DNA of 64,000 nt from Gentiana macrophylla (Eukaryota; Streptophyta; Magnoliopsida; Gentianales; Gentianaceae): positions 372,001-436,000 of the forward strand of contig JAOBSW010000108.1 in NCBI GenBank assembly GCA_026214975.1, read 5' to 3'. The notes below the pieces were generated by a model. It searched no databases, was not told the origin of the DNA, and saw nothing but the letters and a program-made list of their open reading frames with translations. Below, piece after piece: positions 33,399-45,342 of this stretch (its first letter is position 1; each line of letters begins with the position of its first letter). A program made the position numbers and the translations under genes.

Positions 33399-35491
33399 TG
33401 TAACGCCCGTTCCCGGACACAGAGTCCTTATCCGGAAAATGAACGTTCGGCACGTTTAAAATAAAATTAAATTCACTTTATGCGTAAGCCTCTACTACGC
33501 CGTATCAAAAATAAGCAAACGGAAGCAAAAGACTCGGGTATAAAAATTTCCAAACATCCAAGAATAGAAATGAAATCTAAATAAGGAAATGTAATTTATT
33601 ACAATCAAGGAAAGTACGAAATCCAAAAGTAATGTAACGGTACTACAAGTCTCGAAAGACCAAAGTCTAATACTGTCTAATGAAGAATAACAAGATAATA
33701 AAAGTAAAGTCTTCAATGAGGCGTCTTCAAACGTCATCATCGAACTCCTCCTCGTAAACATTATCTACATGTTCGTCTTCTCATCCCCAAACACATAGAA
33801 AACATGCATTTGAGGTAAGTACAACGTACTTAATAAGAAAGAGAAGCTATGACAACAGTTATAATTTATAAAGATATGATAATTAAAAGTTTCGTTGTTA
33901 AAGTTTGACCGACTCAACCTAGGGTTCATCTCATGTACATCAACATGAATTGACTAAACGTTTCTACTTAACTTATCTATGTTACAACCGCACTCAACGG
34001 CACTACGCCTGATGTATATCCACCAGGAGATATCGATTGCAACATATTAGTGGATCACACCAATATCCACGGAGGCTAGACTAGGTAGGCTCTATAGCAC
34101 GCACACCTCTGCCGGAGTCCCTCCGCACTTAGGGTTTTGTTGACCACGGAGTTCTTCCACCTTCGGAGGTAGCACACACATCGCGACATAGGCGGTGCCT
34201 ATCCGGGAGAGACATGTTGTTTAATCTTTTACTAGTCAAGACGTGATTTATTAGGATGATTAACTAACCACCTATGTGTTTTCAATTAATCTCCTCACCT
34301 TGACTACTCTCTTCCTAGACCACTAGACATAGACGAGGCCTAGCAATTACACAGACATTGATGAATACTAATTCATCAAAGCACAAGCCTATCATGCTCT
34401 TCCGACGTATCCAAACTTCAACTCCCTTTAAGAGTGCATTCGGTGTTTTAACTGAACGAATCAGAAGCTCAATTCAGGCTTGTTTATGTTATCCAATATT
34501 ATCATATCATAAATTAAGGTTTAAAACAATTATAACATGATTATGAAACCCAAAACCAAACTAGAATGATGAAACCATAAAAACAAGGTAAAACAGGCCA
34601 GACGCCCGTTTGAAACCCTATGGACGCCCGTCCGTAATCAGACGCCCGTCCACTAAACCCCAAACACCCGTCTACCAAAATCAGCTACATCCTGAATCAA
34701 AAATCTCACCTTAGACACCCGTCTACCTATTGCAAACGCCCATCTGGGTTACTAGGGTCTCGGACGCCCGTCCGCCTATTGCAGATGCCCGTTCGCCTAG
34801 GTTTTTCCCAAAATGCTAAAATCGTCAAAACTCGATTTCTGAACTGATTCTAACCTAATTAACATCGAATTAACTCAGAAAAACATAGAAAACATATCTA
34901 AACATCCCAAGGACACTTATGATCCTTGATCAACGAAAAACACATCTTTTACTAACATCTGCACATCTTAAAACAAGATCTACACTTCACGAATCATAAC
35001 TGAGATCATAGAAAGAGTTTCTTACCTAATTTCAGCCACAAAAACCGATCTAAACAGCCTCAGAAAATCTGCTGCAACTCCCAAACTCTGATGACCAAAC
35101 GATGTCCTTCTCACGACGAATCCAAAGCTCTCGTCTGATCTGAAAACGATTAAGCTATCTCTTAGAATTTGTGAAAACTCTCTTGGCCTCTTCCTTGCTC
35201 CAAATTTGCGTAGAGAAAGAAGGCACACACGCTGAATTTCTAATTTGATTAGGTTATGGGATTATTGTGTGTTAATTTTCCCTTAAATACCAATTTCCCA
35301 TAAATCTCTTTTTCATTAATTGTCCGTTAATTACCAAAATCAGAATAATCCCTTAATTACATATACATAATTTCGAAAACCATATATATAAAATCCATAA
35401 AATACTTAACTCCAATAAAAGAAAAGAAATAATAATATTTCGTTTTCACAAAATGACACGTCTGCCCTTTCCCAAAAATCAGAATATTACA
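33399..35491 (-). repeat. 3' LTR of the minus-strand gypsy
   Basis: TGTAACGCCC at 33399 to AATATTACA at 35491 (2,093 bp), with the purine tract at 35492-35505 (minus strand TTAAGGGGGGAGTAA). Array of ACGCCCGT words at 34600-34800. Confidence 0.92.
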
Positions 35492-35590
35492 TTACTCCCC
35501 CCTTAAAAAGGAGTTTCGTCCTCGAAACTAGAACATACCTGGTAAATTCTCGAACTCTTGGAATTCACTGATCATGTCATCTTCAACTTC

Positions 35591-35949
35591 CTAAGTTGCC
35601 TCCTCGGGTGGATGATTACTCCACTGAACCAAAACCAACGGAATCATCTGTCTCTTTATCATCTTTTCCTTCCGGTCCAAAATCTTGATCGGTCTCTCAT
35701 CATAAGCAAGATTGTCTTGTAGAATTTCTGGATCAACCGTAGTTTTAACATCATTCTTCGTTAGACACTTCTTCAACATCGAGACGTGAAACACACTATG
35801 GACCCTTGACATCGATTCTGGTAACTTAAGCTTGTAAGCCAACGGTCCAAGCCTTTCCAGAATTTCAAAAGGTCCAACATACCTTGGACTTAGCTTTCCC
35901 TTTTGTCCAAAGCGTTTCACTCTCTTCATCGGTGAAGCTCGCAGATACA
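35591..35949 (-). pseudogene. pol: gypsy pol end: GPY/F-like module and chromodomain (truncated)
   Basis: The last part of the polyprotein, separated from the integrase by the nested element inserted at ATACA. It encodes [34 protein letters not shown] and the chromodomain start [20 protein letters not shown] with [14 protein letters not shown] (minus strand, 35591-35593) then replaces the next Trp. The reading continues EVEDDMISEF beyond it, so the stop is a point change. Confidence 0.8.
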
Positions 35950-36676
35950 TGTTAAGGGCTAAATTGTAGTGTTTTTACATATATTTTCTATATCAATTTC
36001 CCCCATATTCGGATGATTTTCATAGATATTGAGCGTTATAGTTAAATATTGAGTAAATGAGGCTTTTCATAGGTAATCTGCAAAACGTATCAATTTGTAC
36101 GATTATTTGATTGTTTTATAAGGTTTTGGATATTGTTACGTTTTTGTGGTGTTTGGATGCAATGTAGATACATGTTTTTCACTTGGAAGAGGATAAAGAT
36201 GGAGATAAAGCTTGGAATGAAGCATTCAAGCAGCCGAACTTCCGACGCAGTTCTTGATATGATATACACTGATTTGACTCTCGACCTCAAGAGAAGAGTT
36301 GTAGGGCTTGAAGAGAGGATTCTACAGGATCTTGAATCACTTCATTCCGACTTACGAGGCCCGAGATATGAGCGTTACAAGTTTGGATAATGATGCTGTG
36401 GTATTGGAAAATCCCAAAAATACTCGGGATACGACGGGCTAAGAAAAAGGCGTTTTAAGAAGAAGAGTCCTTGATGAAAGTTGTAGAGTTTTCCGAGAGC
36501 TTAATTATGACATTCGGATCATAATTTTTGAGGTCTACAACTCAAAATATGAATTTTAGAAGTTTAGATCAAGCGCCCAAGGATATCATGCTTCAGCCGA
36601 CATACATAATGCCAAATCCTAATTGGAAAAGGATTTAATTACAGCCGCCTTACTTCAAACAGCCGACATATATCCC

Positions 36677-36684
36677 TATATATA
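36677..36684 (+). promoter_or_regulatory. LTR TATA box of the LARD-like element
   Basis: TATATATA in the 5' LTR, with its counterpart at 41193-41200; about 100 bases upstream of the hairpin. Confidence 0.5.
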
Positions 36685-36778
36685 TTTGCATGCTGTTCAA
36701 CCCTAATCCCATAATTCATACACAATTATTTCCTGCGGCAACATCAAAGCAGCGGCAGTTCTTGAGAGACTCAAGGCC

Positions 36779-36807
36779 GGTCACCCGAGCCTTGTGCTCG
36801 GGTGACC
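36779..36807 (+). other. 12-bp perfect hairpin in the LTR leader
   Basis: GGTCACCCGAGC, loop CTTGT, GCTCGGGTGACC. Preserved in the 3' LTR at 41293-41321, although bases just upstream differ between the LTRs. It lies in the expected R/U5 leader. Confidence 0.75.
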
Positions 36808-37643
36808 CGGGTTAGATTAGGTGTAGTTTTTCTCGTCTTTTTCGTTAGTGATTCATGGATTCAACAATTATACCAACGATGTGAGTTTGTTTTCTTCAAT
36901 TTATTCAATCTTTATTTATTTTTATGATCTTTAATTCGTATTGTTTTCTTTCTATTCGTTTCATGATGCTATTATGTGAGCCTATATCGAGAGATTGGTT
37001 TACGATTGATATGTTTACAAAATACGGAAGTTGAGTAGACTAGATCACCGTAGAAAGATGAGATCTTTAGCCGTTAATTAGTGACAGATTAATGAGTTAA
37101 TTATCTAGGTTTTTAGATTCGATTATACGAGAGTAATTTGAATCTACACCGAGTTTTGTATTGAAAATCAGTCTCAACATTCGGACGATGAGAGATTGAT
37201 AAATTGGATTTACTAAGGAATTAGGAATCCGTAGCTTGAGATTAAATTCACTAAGGAATTAGGGGTTTATATCTCGTGATAAGGTGAAACCACAACTTAA
37301 ATTAAAATCATGAGATGAACTAGGATTGAGATCACATAGGTTTGTATATTGGTTGTTTCCATGTCTTTAGTTTAGATTGTTTTTATGTTTCTTAGGTTAG
37401 ATTTATCTTGACTGTTCTTTATGTTTTTATGTTTTTCTTTCGTTCTTTCGTTTTCATGAGTAGCAATTGAGAGGATTAATTAGATTAGATTCTACATACC
37501 TTTTCCCTGAGGATCGACCCCTTACTCATTACGCTTTACTAGCAACAACCCGATGTTTTGGTCGGTTAGGAGTTAGTTTTGCATGGTAGTTAGGGTTATA
37601 AATTTTCTTTTGTTTTATTGATGCAAAATCTCCCCAACAAAAG

Positions 37644-37661
37644 TGGCGCCGTTGCCGGGGA
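37644..37661 (+). promoter_or_regulatory. Primer-binding site, tRNA-Asp type
   Basis: TGGCGCCGTTGCCGGGGA begins four bases after the 5' LTR. This is the well-known primer site of Athila/Tat-type gypsy elements. Confidence 0.85.
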
Positions 37662-37975
37662 ATAGGTGTCATGTTGAATCTAGTTTTGTTAGTTCTCGAT
37701 TTTGTTACGTTTTATTTTTGTTTTTAATAAAAGTAGCGTATACCAAGTTGAGAGTTTTTATTTTGCCGTGTTTCGATGACCGTTAGGTTAAGAATGTGCA
37801 AAAGTTTTTTACTCAACTTGTTTTACGTGAAGTTTATATGTTTATGTGTTACCTAGTCTAACCCCTGTGCTTAATTTGATAAGGCTGCTGTGCTGTGATC
37901 TGTGTTGCTGTGTTGTGTTCATAAGTATTTAGGGTTTTGCTGTGTTTTTCCTGCTGTCTGTGCATTCTTGTTGTA

Positions 37976-38212
37976 TGGACGAGCGTCTGTTCTGTTGGAC
38001 GCCCGTCCAGTTCTTCATCTGCAGGTGAACGAGCGTTGGGAAGTATTGGACGCTCGTCCGTTCAAATATTTTCAATCCTGTTCTGATTTAGAGGACCGAG
38101 GCAGCGTCTATACTTTCGAACGCCCGTCCCGTCGGGTTTTCAAGCGCGCATTTAACGCCTCGCAAGGTGGAAACGCCCGTCGATTACGAACGCTAAGTGA
38201 ACGTTCGTCCGG
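37976..38212. repeat. Array of GGACG(C)CCGTCC-like semi-palindromes
   Basis: About eight degenerate copies of a 10-12 base GC-rich semi-palindrome (ACGCCCGT, ACGAGCGT or ACGCTCGT cores) separated by 10-40 bases. The same word fills an array in the LTRs of the host gypsy (34600-34800, 48059-48236). An open frame crossing it has no similarity I recognise. Confidence 0.6.
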
Positions 38213-38402
38213 GGTTCAGTCCAGGTTCTAAATTTCTTGATTTTATTTTCAATGCTTTTATTTGATGTGGATTTTTCATTCGAGCTTCTGTGGCTAATTG
38301 ATTTTTACATAGATGCCCTGAACTTATATGTTTTTACCTTTCCATCTATGAATCCATGTTAGATAATTGATCAATTCCTTATATATGATTCATCTAGGCA
38401 TG

Positions 38403-39011
38403 TTATAGTGACTGTCGGTTCTCGTAAGCTATAACTGTTCTTATGGTTAATTAGTAGCTAATGTCGGTTCCCGTATGCTACATACCGCTCCGATGAATCT
38501 TTTAAGCTTTTAAGACTTACGTGCTTCCTTTGTTTTTATAGTTCATATGGGTAGCTACTGTCGGTTTTCCGTATGCTACGTCCTTTCTCCATATGAGTTA
38601 TACATTTAGATAGATGATTGTTGGTTTCATAAGTCTATCACTTTCGATAAGTCTTAAAGCGCGTCGGCACTAGTGATAGATATTTAGCGTCGTTTATCGT
38701 AACCTGTCATTATGTGGTAGACGTTTATATATATATGTCGTGTTGCATATAGTGGGCTAGTTTTTCTTTCTTTTATTTTATTTTCTTTTTGCATATCATT
38801 TAAATGCATTTCATTTAGTTGCATTTCATATAGTTGCATTGTTTTTCTATTTTTCCTTTTATTTTTCTTAAGTGTGGTCACTGTCGGTTCCCGTAACACC
38901 ACATCATTTATTTCTTTCTTTTATTTTTCTTGAGTGTAGTTAACTGTCGGTTTCCGTAATACTACCTCGTTTTTTTTCGAGTATGGTTACTGTTGGCTTT
39001 CCATATACCAT
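38403..39011 (+). repeat. Seven hairpins with a shared loop and different stems
   Basis: Hairpins at 38403-38434, 38454-38481, 38551-38579, 38609-38639, 38873-38903, 38936-38965 and 38983-39011. Loops of 18-20 bases share the core CTGTCGGTTTCCGTA. Stems are TTATAG/CTATAA, GTAGC/GCTAC (twice), GATAGA/TCTATC, TGTGGT/ACCACA, GTAGT/ACTAC and ATGGT/ACCAT, all perfectly paired. Many loops add an inner CGG/CCG pair. Function unknown. Confidence 0.8.
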
Positions 39012-40463
39012 CACTCTTTTATTTTCTTAGGATTTTTTTCATGTAGTTTGCATTGTACTATAGTTTCATGTAGTTGCACCTAGCCTACTATTTTGTAATG
39101 TTTCATGTATATTTTCCATCTTTATATGAGCTTAATCTAAAAATTCTCTAGACTTCCTTTCCTGTGCTTTATATGTTATCTTCCCCCTATCCCCGAGGTA
39201 TTTCATGTTTATCAAGTGTGCAGGGTATTTGCATTAGCTATTGTGAGTTTTCAGATGATATCAGTTTTCCGGTGGATGGTCCACGACCACTTGAGTTAAA
39301 TCGGGAATTTTGGATTTGGTTGAAACACTTTCGAGAATAGCTCCCTTTTCGCATACAATCAGCTATGTTTTCTTTTTCTTTTTTATTCTGCACAACTTGA
39401 GGACAAGTTGCAATTTAAATGTGGGGGAGGGGATGGTTTATGTATATCTACTTTCATTTGCTCATATTAGTTATCATTTTCTATGAAAAGTGCAAAATTT
39501 TCAAAATTTTGTTTCGTCCCGAGTAACATTTCAATTGCATGCTAGTTTTATAATCTGGCACCCTTTAGTTGTTATCAGTAGTCATATCATGTTCTGAGAA
39601 TAGGTTTAGTAAGTCGATACTCACTTGAACTTCATTTCACGAACCTATTAGATGAAGAGCCAAATATAGAATAGTTTCCGGTTAGTTAAAGGAAAGTTAA
39701 TTCTTGATACAGATAACACTTATTTAGCATTAATGGAAGTTAAGAACTTGTGCTATACTCACAGTTAGAATCTCAGTACCTTAGTGTTCTTGAGAACTTT
39801 GAGAGTCTTGAATGTGTTAGAAATAATATTTGACCGCGAGTTTCCGAAGAGTTTGAAAAATATAAATATATATATATATATATCTATAAATAATAAATGA
39901 ATAAAATTTCTTTGCGGGAATTTTGTTTATAACTATCACCTCGAGTCCATTTGGATACTGCCCCAATTGGGGAGTGTGGTTTACCTTGGACGATGAGGGA
40001 TTGAGTGATCTCAGGGTATTTGCACTGTAATGTAGGGGAGTGTGTTATACTTTTGAGACGCGACGATAGGATATATAAAATGTACGTTTTTTTGGAATTC
40101 TAAGTCAAGTTGATCTAAACCCAGTAGAGACCCAAAAGGTATTTTCTTGGTACTAAGTAAAGGAATTTAGTTGTGAGTTAGTTACTATGTTCTTGGTAAT
40201 TAGTTTTTGTTAGGTAAGTGCTGTAGATAGAATGAAGTTTTCATTTAGTTGACCGGATAACTGTTAGTGCTTGATGTATTATATCGAGAGAGGATCGGTG
40301 GAAGTTTAGTAGGTTCTGCACACACATCACCGAGTGAGGTCGATTTGCTGAATACTAGCTTGTCATGATTTTTACTATATCTCGTGTCAGGTTATGTGGA
40401 TTCTTGATGGTATGTTCTTGTTTTGTCTTGCTCGGGACGAGCAAGGTTTAAGTGTGAGGGTGT

Positions 40464-42151
40464 TGTTAAGGGCTAAATTGTAGTGTTTTTACATATATTT
40501 TCTATATCAATTTCCCCCATATTCGGATGATTTTCATAGATATTGAGCGTTATAGTTAAATATTGAGTAAATGAGGCTTTTCATAGGTAATCTGCAAAAC
40601 GTATCAATTTGTACGATTATTTGATTGTTTTATAAGGTTTTGAATATTGTTACGTTTTTGTGGTGTTTGGATGCAATGTAGATACATGTTTTTGACTTGG
40701 AAGAGGATAAAGATGGAGATAAAGCTTGGAATGAAGCATTCAAGCAGCCGAACTTCCGACGCAGTTCTTGATATGATATACACTGATTTGACTCTCGACC
40801 TCTAGAGAAGAGTTGTAGGGCTTGAAGAGAGGATTCTACAGGATCTTGAATCACTTCATTCCGACTTACGAGGCCCGAGATATGAGCGTTACAAGTTTGG
40901 ATAATGATGCTGTGGTATTGGAAAATCCCGAAAAATACTCGGGATACGACGGGCTAAGCAAAAAGGCGTTTTCTGAAGAAGAGTCCTTGATGAAAGTTGT
41001 AGAGTTTTCCGAGAGCTTAATTATGACATTCGGATCATAATTTTTGGAGGTCTACAACTCAAAATATGAATTTTAGAAGTTTAGACTGGCGTCCAAGGAT
41101 ATCATGCTTCAGCCGACATACATAATGCCAAATCCTAATTGGAAAAGGATTTAATTACAGCCGCCTTACTTCAAACAGCCGACATATATCCCTATATATA
41201 TTTGCATGCTGTTCAACCCTAATCCCATAATTCATACACAATTATTTCTGCGGAAACATCAAAGCGTGGCGAGTTCTTGAGAGATTATAGGCGGTCACCC
41301 GAGCCTTGTGCTCGGGTGACCCGGTTAGATTAGGTGTAGTTTTTCTCGTCTTTTCGTTAGTGATTCATGGATTCAACAATTATACCAACGATGTGAGTTT
41401 GTTTTCTTCAATTTATTCAATCTTTATTTATTTTTATGATCTTTAATTCGTATTGTTTTCTTTCTATTCGTTTCATGATGCTATTATGTGAGCCTATATC
41501 GAGAGATTGGTTTACGATTGATATGTTTACAAAATAAGGAAGTTGAGTAGACTAGATCACCGTAGAAAGATGAGATCTTTAGCCGTTAATTAGTGACAGA
41601 TTAATGAGTTAATTATCTAGGTTGTTAGATTCGATTATACGAGAGTAATTTGAATCTACACCGAGTTTTGTATTGAAAATCAGTCTCAACATTCGGACGA
41701 TGAGAGATTGATAAATTGGATTTACTAAGGAATTAGGAATCCGTAGCTTGAGATTAAATTCACTAAGGAATTAGGGGTTTATATCTCGTGATAAGGTGAA
41801 ACCACAACTTAAATTAAAATCATGAGATGAACTAGGATTGAGATCACATAGGTTTGTATATTGGTTGTTTCCATGTCTTTAGTTTAGATTGTTTTTATGT
41901 TTCTTAGGTTAGATTTATCTTGACTGTTCTTTATGTTTTTATGTTTTTCTTTCGTTCTTTCGTTTTCATGAGTAGCAATTGAGAGGATTAATTAGATTAG
42001 ATTCTACATACCTTTTCCCTGAGGATCGACCCCTTACTCTTTACGCTTTACTAGCAACAACCCGATGTTTTGGTCGGTTAGGAGTTAGTTTTGCATGGTA
42101 GTTAGGGTTATAAATTTTCTTTTGTTTTATTGATGCAAAATCTCCCCAACA
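40464..42151 (+). repeat. 3' LTR of the LARD-like element
   Basis: TGTTAAGGGC to CCCCAACA, 1,688 bp; near-identical partner of 35950-37639, followed by ATACA. Confidence 0.9.
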
Positions 42152-42598
42152 ATACACTCTATCACCGACTTCAAACTCAAGCGGTCTTCTTCTTACGTCT
42201 GCCCAACTTTTCTGCCCGTCTTGTGCTGTCTTCAGATTCTTCTTAACCAACTGAACCATTTCCTTAGCTTGTTCAACCATTTCCGGCCCTGTAAGCTGTC
42301 TTTCCCTGACTTCATCCCAAAACAACGGTGTTCTACATCTTCTTCCATACAACGCTTCAAACGGCGGCATGCCTATACTTGCATGATAACTATTATTGTA
42401 GGCAAACTCTGCTACCGGTAGGTAATCATCCCATGATCCACCTACTTCCAAAACACAGGCTCTTAGCATGTCCTCAAGTGTTTGGATGGTCCTCTCAGAT
42501 TGTCCATCTGTCTAAGGATGAAAGGCCGTACTCAAATCCAACTTGGTACCAAAGGCTTCTTGCAAACTCTTCCAAAACCGGCTGACGAATCGACTATC
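42152..42598 (-). pseudogene. pol: gypsy pol: integrase second half
   Basis: Minus-strand reading after the TGA at 42599. It contains DSRFVSRFWKSL, a TAG inside AFHP/TDGQS (about 42513) and then an open stretch with MLRACVLEVGGSWDDYLPVA, PFEALYGRRCRTPLFWDEV and FEVGDRVY, where the nested LTR element cuts it at 42151. The remainder resumes at 35949. Confidence 0.85.
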
Positions 42599-44107
42599 TC
42601 AATCCGAGACTATAGAGATAGGAACTCCGTGTAACTTCACTATATTATCCAAGTATAGTGTCGTCATCTTCTTCAAAGGCATATCAACCTTATACGGTAA
42701 GAAATGGGCAGACTTAGTCAGTCTATCCACAATTACCCAAATCGCGTCATGCCCACCTCTTGTCCTTGGTACACCGGTGATGAAGTCCATAGTGTTCTTA
42801 TCCCATTTCCATTCAGGGATGTCCAAGAGCTTAAGCATTCCTCCTGGTCTTTTGTGTTCTGCTTTTACTTTCTGACAAATGTCACACTCCGCTACAAACT
42901 TGGCTATTTCCAACTTCATCGAAGGCCACCAAAACTTCTCATTTAAGTCTCTGTACATCTTAGTAGCACCTGGATGAACAGCATAGACAATCCTATGTGC
43001 CTCTTCCATGACTCTTTGTCTTAATTCACCAACATTAGGCACACACAAACGATCCTGGTACCAAAGGTTTCCATTCTTGTCCAAGACATAACCCACTGTA
43101 GGTTTCTCTCTAGCAACTCGCTTCAAATCAACCAAAGCTGGGTCTTTATCTTGCTTCTCCCGAATATCATCCATCAACTCAGATCTTGCTAACAACGGCG
43201 CCACAAACTGTCGATCCTCCATCTGATCAAACCTGCTGATTTCCAGCCCATCAAACCTTTCTGCCATATCTTCGATGCTTGAAACTGTAAACACTAGTTT
43301 CCTGCTTAAAGCATCTGCCACTACGTTGGGTTTGCCTGGATGGTACTGGATATCCAAATCATAGTCCTTCACGAACTCTAGCCATCTCCGTTGTCTCATG
43401 TTCAGATTCTCTTGTGTGAAGAAATACTTTAAACTCTTGTGGTCGGTGAAGATCCTTGCCTTAACTCCATACAAGTAGTGCCTCCAAGTCTTTAATACAA
43501 ACACTACTGCTGCCAATTCTAAGTCATGTGTCGGGTAGTTCTTCTCATGCACCTTCAACTGCATGGATGCATAAGCAATCACTTTCCCCCCTTGCATCAA
43601 CACACAACCTAGACCCTGTCCCGAAGTATCCGTGTAGACATCGTAGTTATCGAAGATCTCCGGGGCGCCAACACTTTGGGCCGTAGTCAACCTATCCTTC
43701 GTGGTATGAAAATCGAGATCACACTCGCTAGTCCATTCGAACTTCACATTCTTCTGTGTAAGCTTAGTGAGTGGATTAGCTATCTTTGAAAAGTCTTGCA
43801 CGAACTTCCTATAGTAGCCGGCCAAACCAGGAAAGCTCCTTACTTCCGAAACGGTTGTAGGTTTAGGCCAATTCTCAACTACTTCTATCTTTGCTGGATC
43901 AACTTGGATGCCATCTCCAGAAATGACATGTCCCAAGAAACTGACTTGTTTCAACCAAAAGTCGCACTTAGAGAACTTAGCAAACAATTGGTTCTTCTTC
44001 AAGGTATCTAACACTATCCTTAAGTGTTCTTCATGTTCTTTCTCATCCTTAGAGTACACTAGGATGTCGTCTATGAACACTATCACAAAATTATCCAAGT
44101 ATGGCAT
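42599..44107 (-). CDS. pol: gypsy pol: RT C-terminus, RNase H and integrase N-terminus
   Basis: A 502-aa open frame. The RT box [15 protein letters not shown] is at residues 11-25. RNase H follows with [35 protein letters not shown] and [16 protein letters not shown]. The integrase zinc-binding part is [13 protein letters not shown] ... [11 protein letters not shown], and the core start is [19 protein letters not shown]. The frame ends in a TGA directly after the second-Asp region (SIVSD), and a TGA at about 44108 separates it from the upstream protease/RT piece. Both look like single-base changes, so this is a pseudogene with large intact domains. Confidence 0.88.
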   Translation of the reverse strand: MPYLDNFVIVFIDDILVYSKDEKEHEEHLRIVLDTLKKNQLFAKFSKCDFWLKQVSFLGHVISGDGIQVDPAKIEVVENWPKPTTVSEVRSFPGLAGYYRKFVQDFSKIANPLTKLTQKNVKFEWTSECDLDFHTTKDRLTTAQSVGAPEIFDNYDVYTDTSGQGLGCVLMQGGKVIAYASMQLKVHEKNYPTHDLELAAVVFVLKTWRHYLYGVKARIFTDHKSLKYFFTQENLNMRQRRWLEFVKDYDLDIQYHPGKPNVVADALSRKLVFTVSSIEDMAERFDGLEISRFDQMEDRQFVAPLLARSELMDDIREKQDKDPALVDLKRVAREKPTVGYVLDKNGNLWYQDRLCVPNVGELRQRVMEEAHRIVYAVHPGATKMYRDLNEKFWWPSMKLEIAKFVAECDICQKVKAEHKRPGGMLKLLDIPEWKWDKNTMDFITGVPRTRGGHDAIWVIVDRLTKSAHFLPYKVDMPLKKMTTLYLDNIVKLHGVPISIVSD

Positions 44108-44113
44108 GAAGAC

Positions 44114-45094
44114 TCACTGCATCAAATCCATAAATACGGATGGAGCATTAGTGAGTCTAAAAGGCATAACCAAGAACTCATAATGTCCATACCTCGTACT
44201 AAAAGCCGTATTCGGTATATCTGCCACCTTGATCTTCAACTGATGATATCCGGACCTAAGATCAATCTTAGAGAACACTTTCTTGCCTTGCAACTGATTG
44301 AACAGATCATCTATCCTCGGCAATGGATACTTATTCTTGATGGTAAGGTTATTCAACGCCCTGTAGTCGATACACATCCTCATGCTACCATCTTTCTTCT
44401 TCACGAACAAAATAGGGGATCCCCAAGGCGAAGTACTGGGCTGAATTATATTCCCCTCAAGCATATCCTTAAGTTGAGCTTTCAACTCTTTTAATTCAGC
44501 CGGTGCCATTCTATAGGGTGCCTTGGCAACTGGTGCTGCTCCCGGTATCAGCTTGATCTCAAACTCGATTTCCCTATCCGGCATGTTTCCCGGTAACTCT
44601 TCCGGAAACACTTTAGGGTACTCTCTCACTACCGGAGTTTCTTCTAGCTTTGGCTTCACTTGTACCACATCCACTGCGTACAACAAGTTGCCTTCACAAC
44701 CCTTCTGACAAGCTCTAATTGCCTTGACCGTTGAAATTATCGGATGTCGCTTCTTGCTCGGCTTGTACACATTCTCTTGATACGTCTTATCTGATTTCCC
44801 GGGTACTTTAAAGGTCACTTTCTTCTCCCGGAAATCTAAGTGAACAAAATTCTCGGATAGCCAATCTATCCCAAGAATCACGTCAAAGTCTGAAAAGTCT
44901 AAAACCGTGAAGTCGCTCTTGCATTGATAAGATCCAAATCGAACTTCCACTTGAGGTATCATCTTAGTTACCTTTGTTACCTTCCCTAATGGTGTAGTTA
45001 TCTCCAAAGTGTTTCTTAAAGGTTCCGAGGGTAAACTCAACTTCTTAGCTACCTTGGTCAACACAAAAGTGTTAGACGCTCCCGTATCGAACAA
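44114..45094 (-). CDS. pol: gypsy pol: protease and RT N-terminus
   Basis: A 326-aa open frame starting inside the protease ([11 protein letters not shown]; Asp-Thr-Gly intact) with [14 protein letters not shown]. It passes through the linker [17 protein letters not shown] into RT fingers and palm: [36 protein letters not shown] and [12 protein letters not shown] (Arg where Gly is usual). It ends with a TGA after MDLMQ. One frame, no internal gaps, clearly better kept than the plus-strand copy at 24112-25330. Confidence 0.88.
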   Translation of the reverse strand: MFDTGASNTFVLTKVAKKLSLPSEPLRNTLEITTPLGKVTKVTKMIPQVEVRFGSYQCKSDFTVLDFSDFDVILGIDWLSENFVHLDFREKKVTFKVPGKSDKTYQENVYKPSKKRHPIISTVKAIRACQKGCEGNLLYAVDVVQVKPKLEETPVVREYPKVFPEELPGNMPDREIEFEIKLIPGAAPVAKAPYRMAPAELKELKAQLKDMLEGNIIQPSTSPWGSPILFVKKKDGSMRMCIDYRALNNLTIKNKYPLPRIDDLFNQLQGKKVFSKIDLRSGYHQLKIKVADIPNTAFSTRYGHYEFLVMPFRLTNAPSVFMDLMQ

Positions 45095-45342
45095 AGCTCT
45101 GCCACTAGGTTATCTAGCATTATCGTATTCTAGGATGCATATTCATTCATTTAAATAAAATTACTGAGATGAATAAACGTGCTATAAAACTATCTTAATA
45201 AAATAACAACAAGGTACCGAGATAACATCGTCTTCTCGGTTCTCGCATCTCTAGCATCATTTGCAAAAACTCGAACCGGTCGGCTTGGGCCGCCCTACCG
45301 CTTCCTCGGCTCGCACCCCTTTACTCCCTTATTGGGACATTC

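Larger units (their letters stand above)
35950..37639 (+). repeat. 5' LTR of the LARD-like element
   Basis: TGTTAAGGGC to CCCCAACA, 1,690 bp. TATA box at 36677-36684 and a strong hairpin at 36779-36807 shortly downstream. Confidence 0.9.
35950..42151 (+). mobile_element. Non-autonomous LTR element (LARD-like) with tRNA-Asp primer site
   Basis: A complete insertion flanked by ATACA (35945-35949 and 42152-42156). LTRs 35950-37639 and 40464-42151 are nearly identical, so the insertion is young. The internal 2.8 kb has a tRNA-Asp primer site (37644-37661), no gag or pol frame, a GC-rich repeat block (37976-38212), the hairpin series at 38403-39011 and a purine-rich tract GTGGGGGAGGGGATGG near 39420. 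The primer type and layout resemble Tat/Athila-lineage gypsy elements; replication would need a partner's proteins. Confidence 0.88.

Noticed and set aside
37902..38231. 109-aa open frame in the LARD-like element
   Set aside because: It crosses the ACGCCCGT array; no similarity or domain, and the composition follows the repeat.
38403..39011. CRISPR-like array
   Set aside because: The spacing is irregular, the constant part is the loop and not a flanking repeat, and the setting is a plant retrotransposon.
42041..42151. Extension of the integrase frame into the nested LTR
   Set aside because: The frame runs on by chance into the LARD LTR; the true gypsy sequence stops at 42152.
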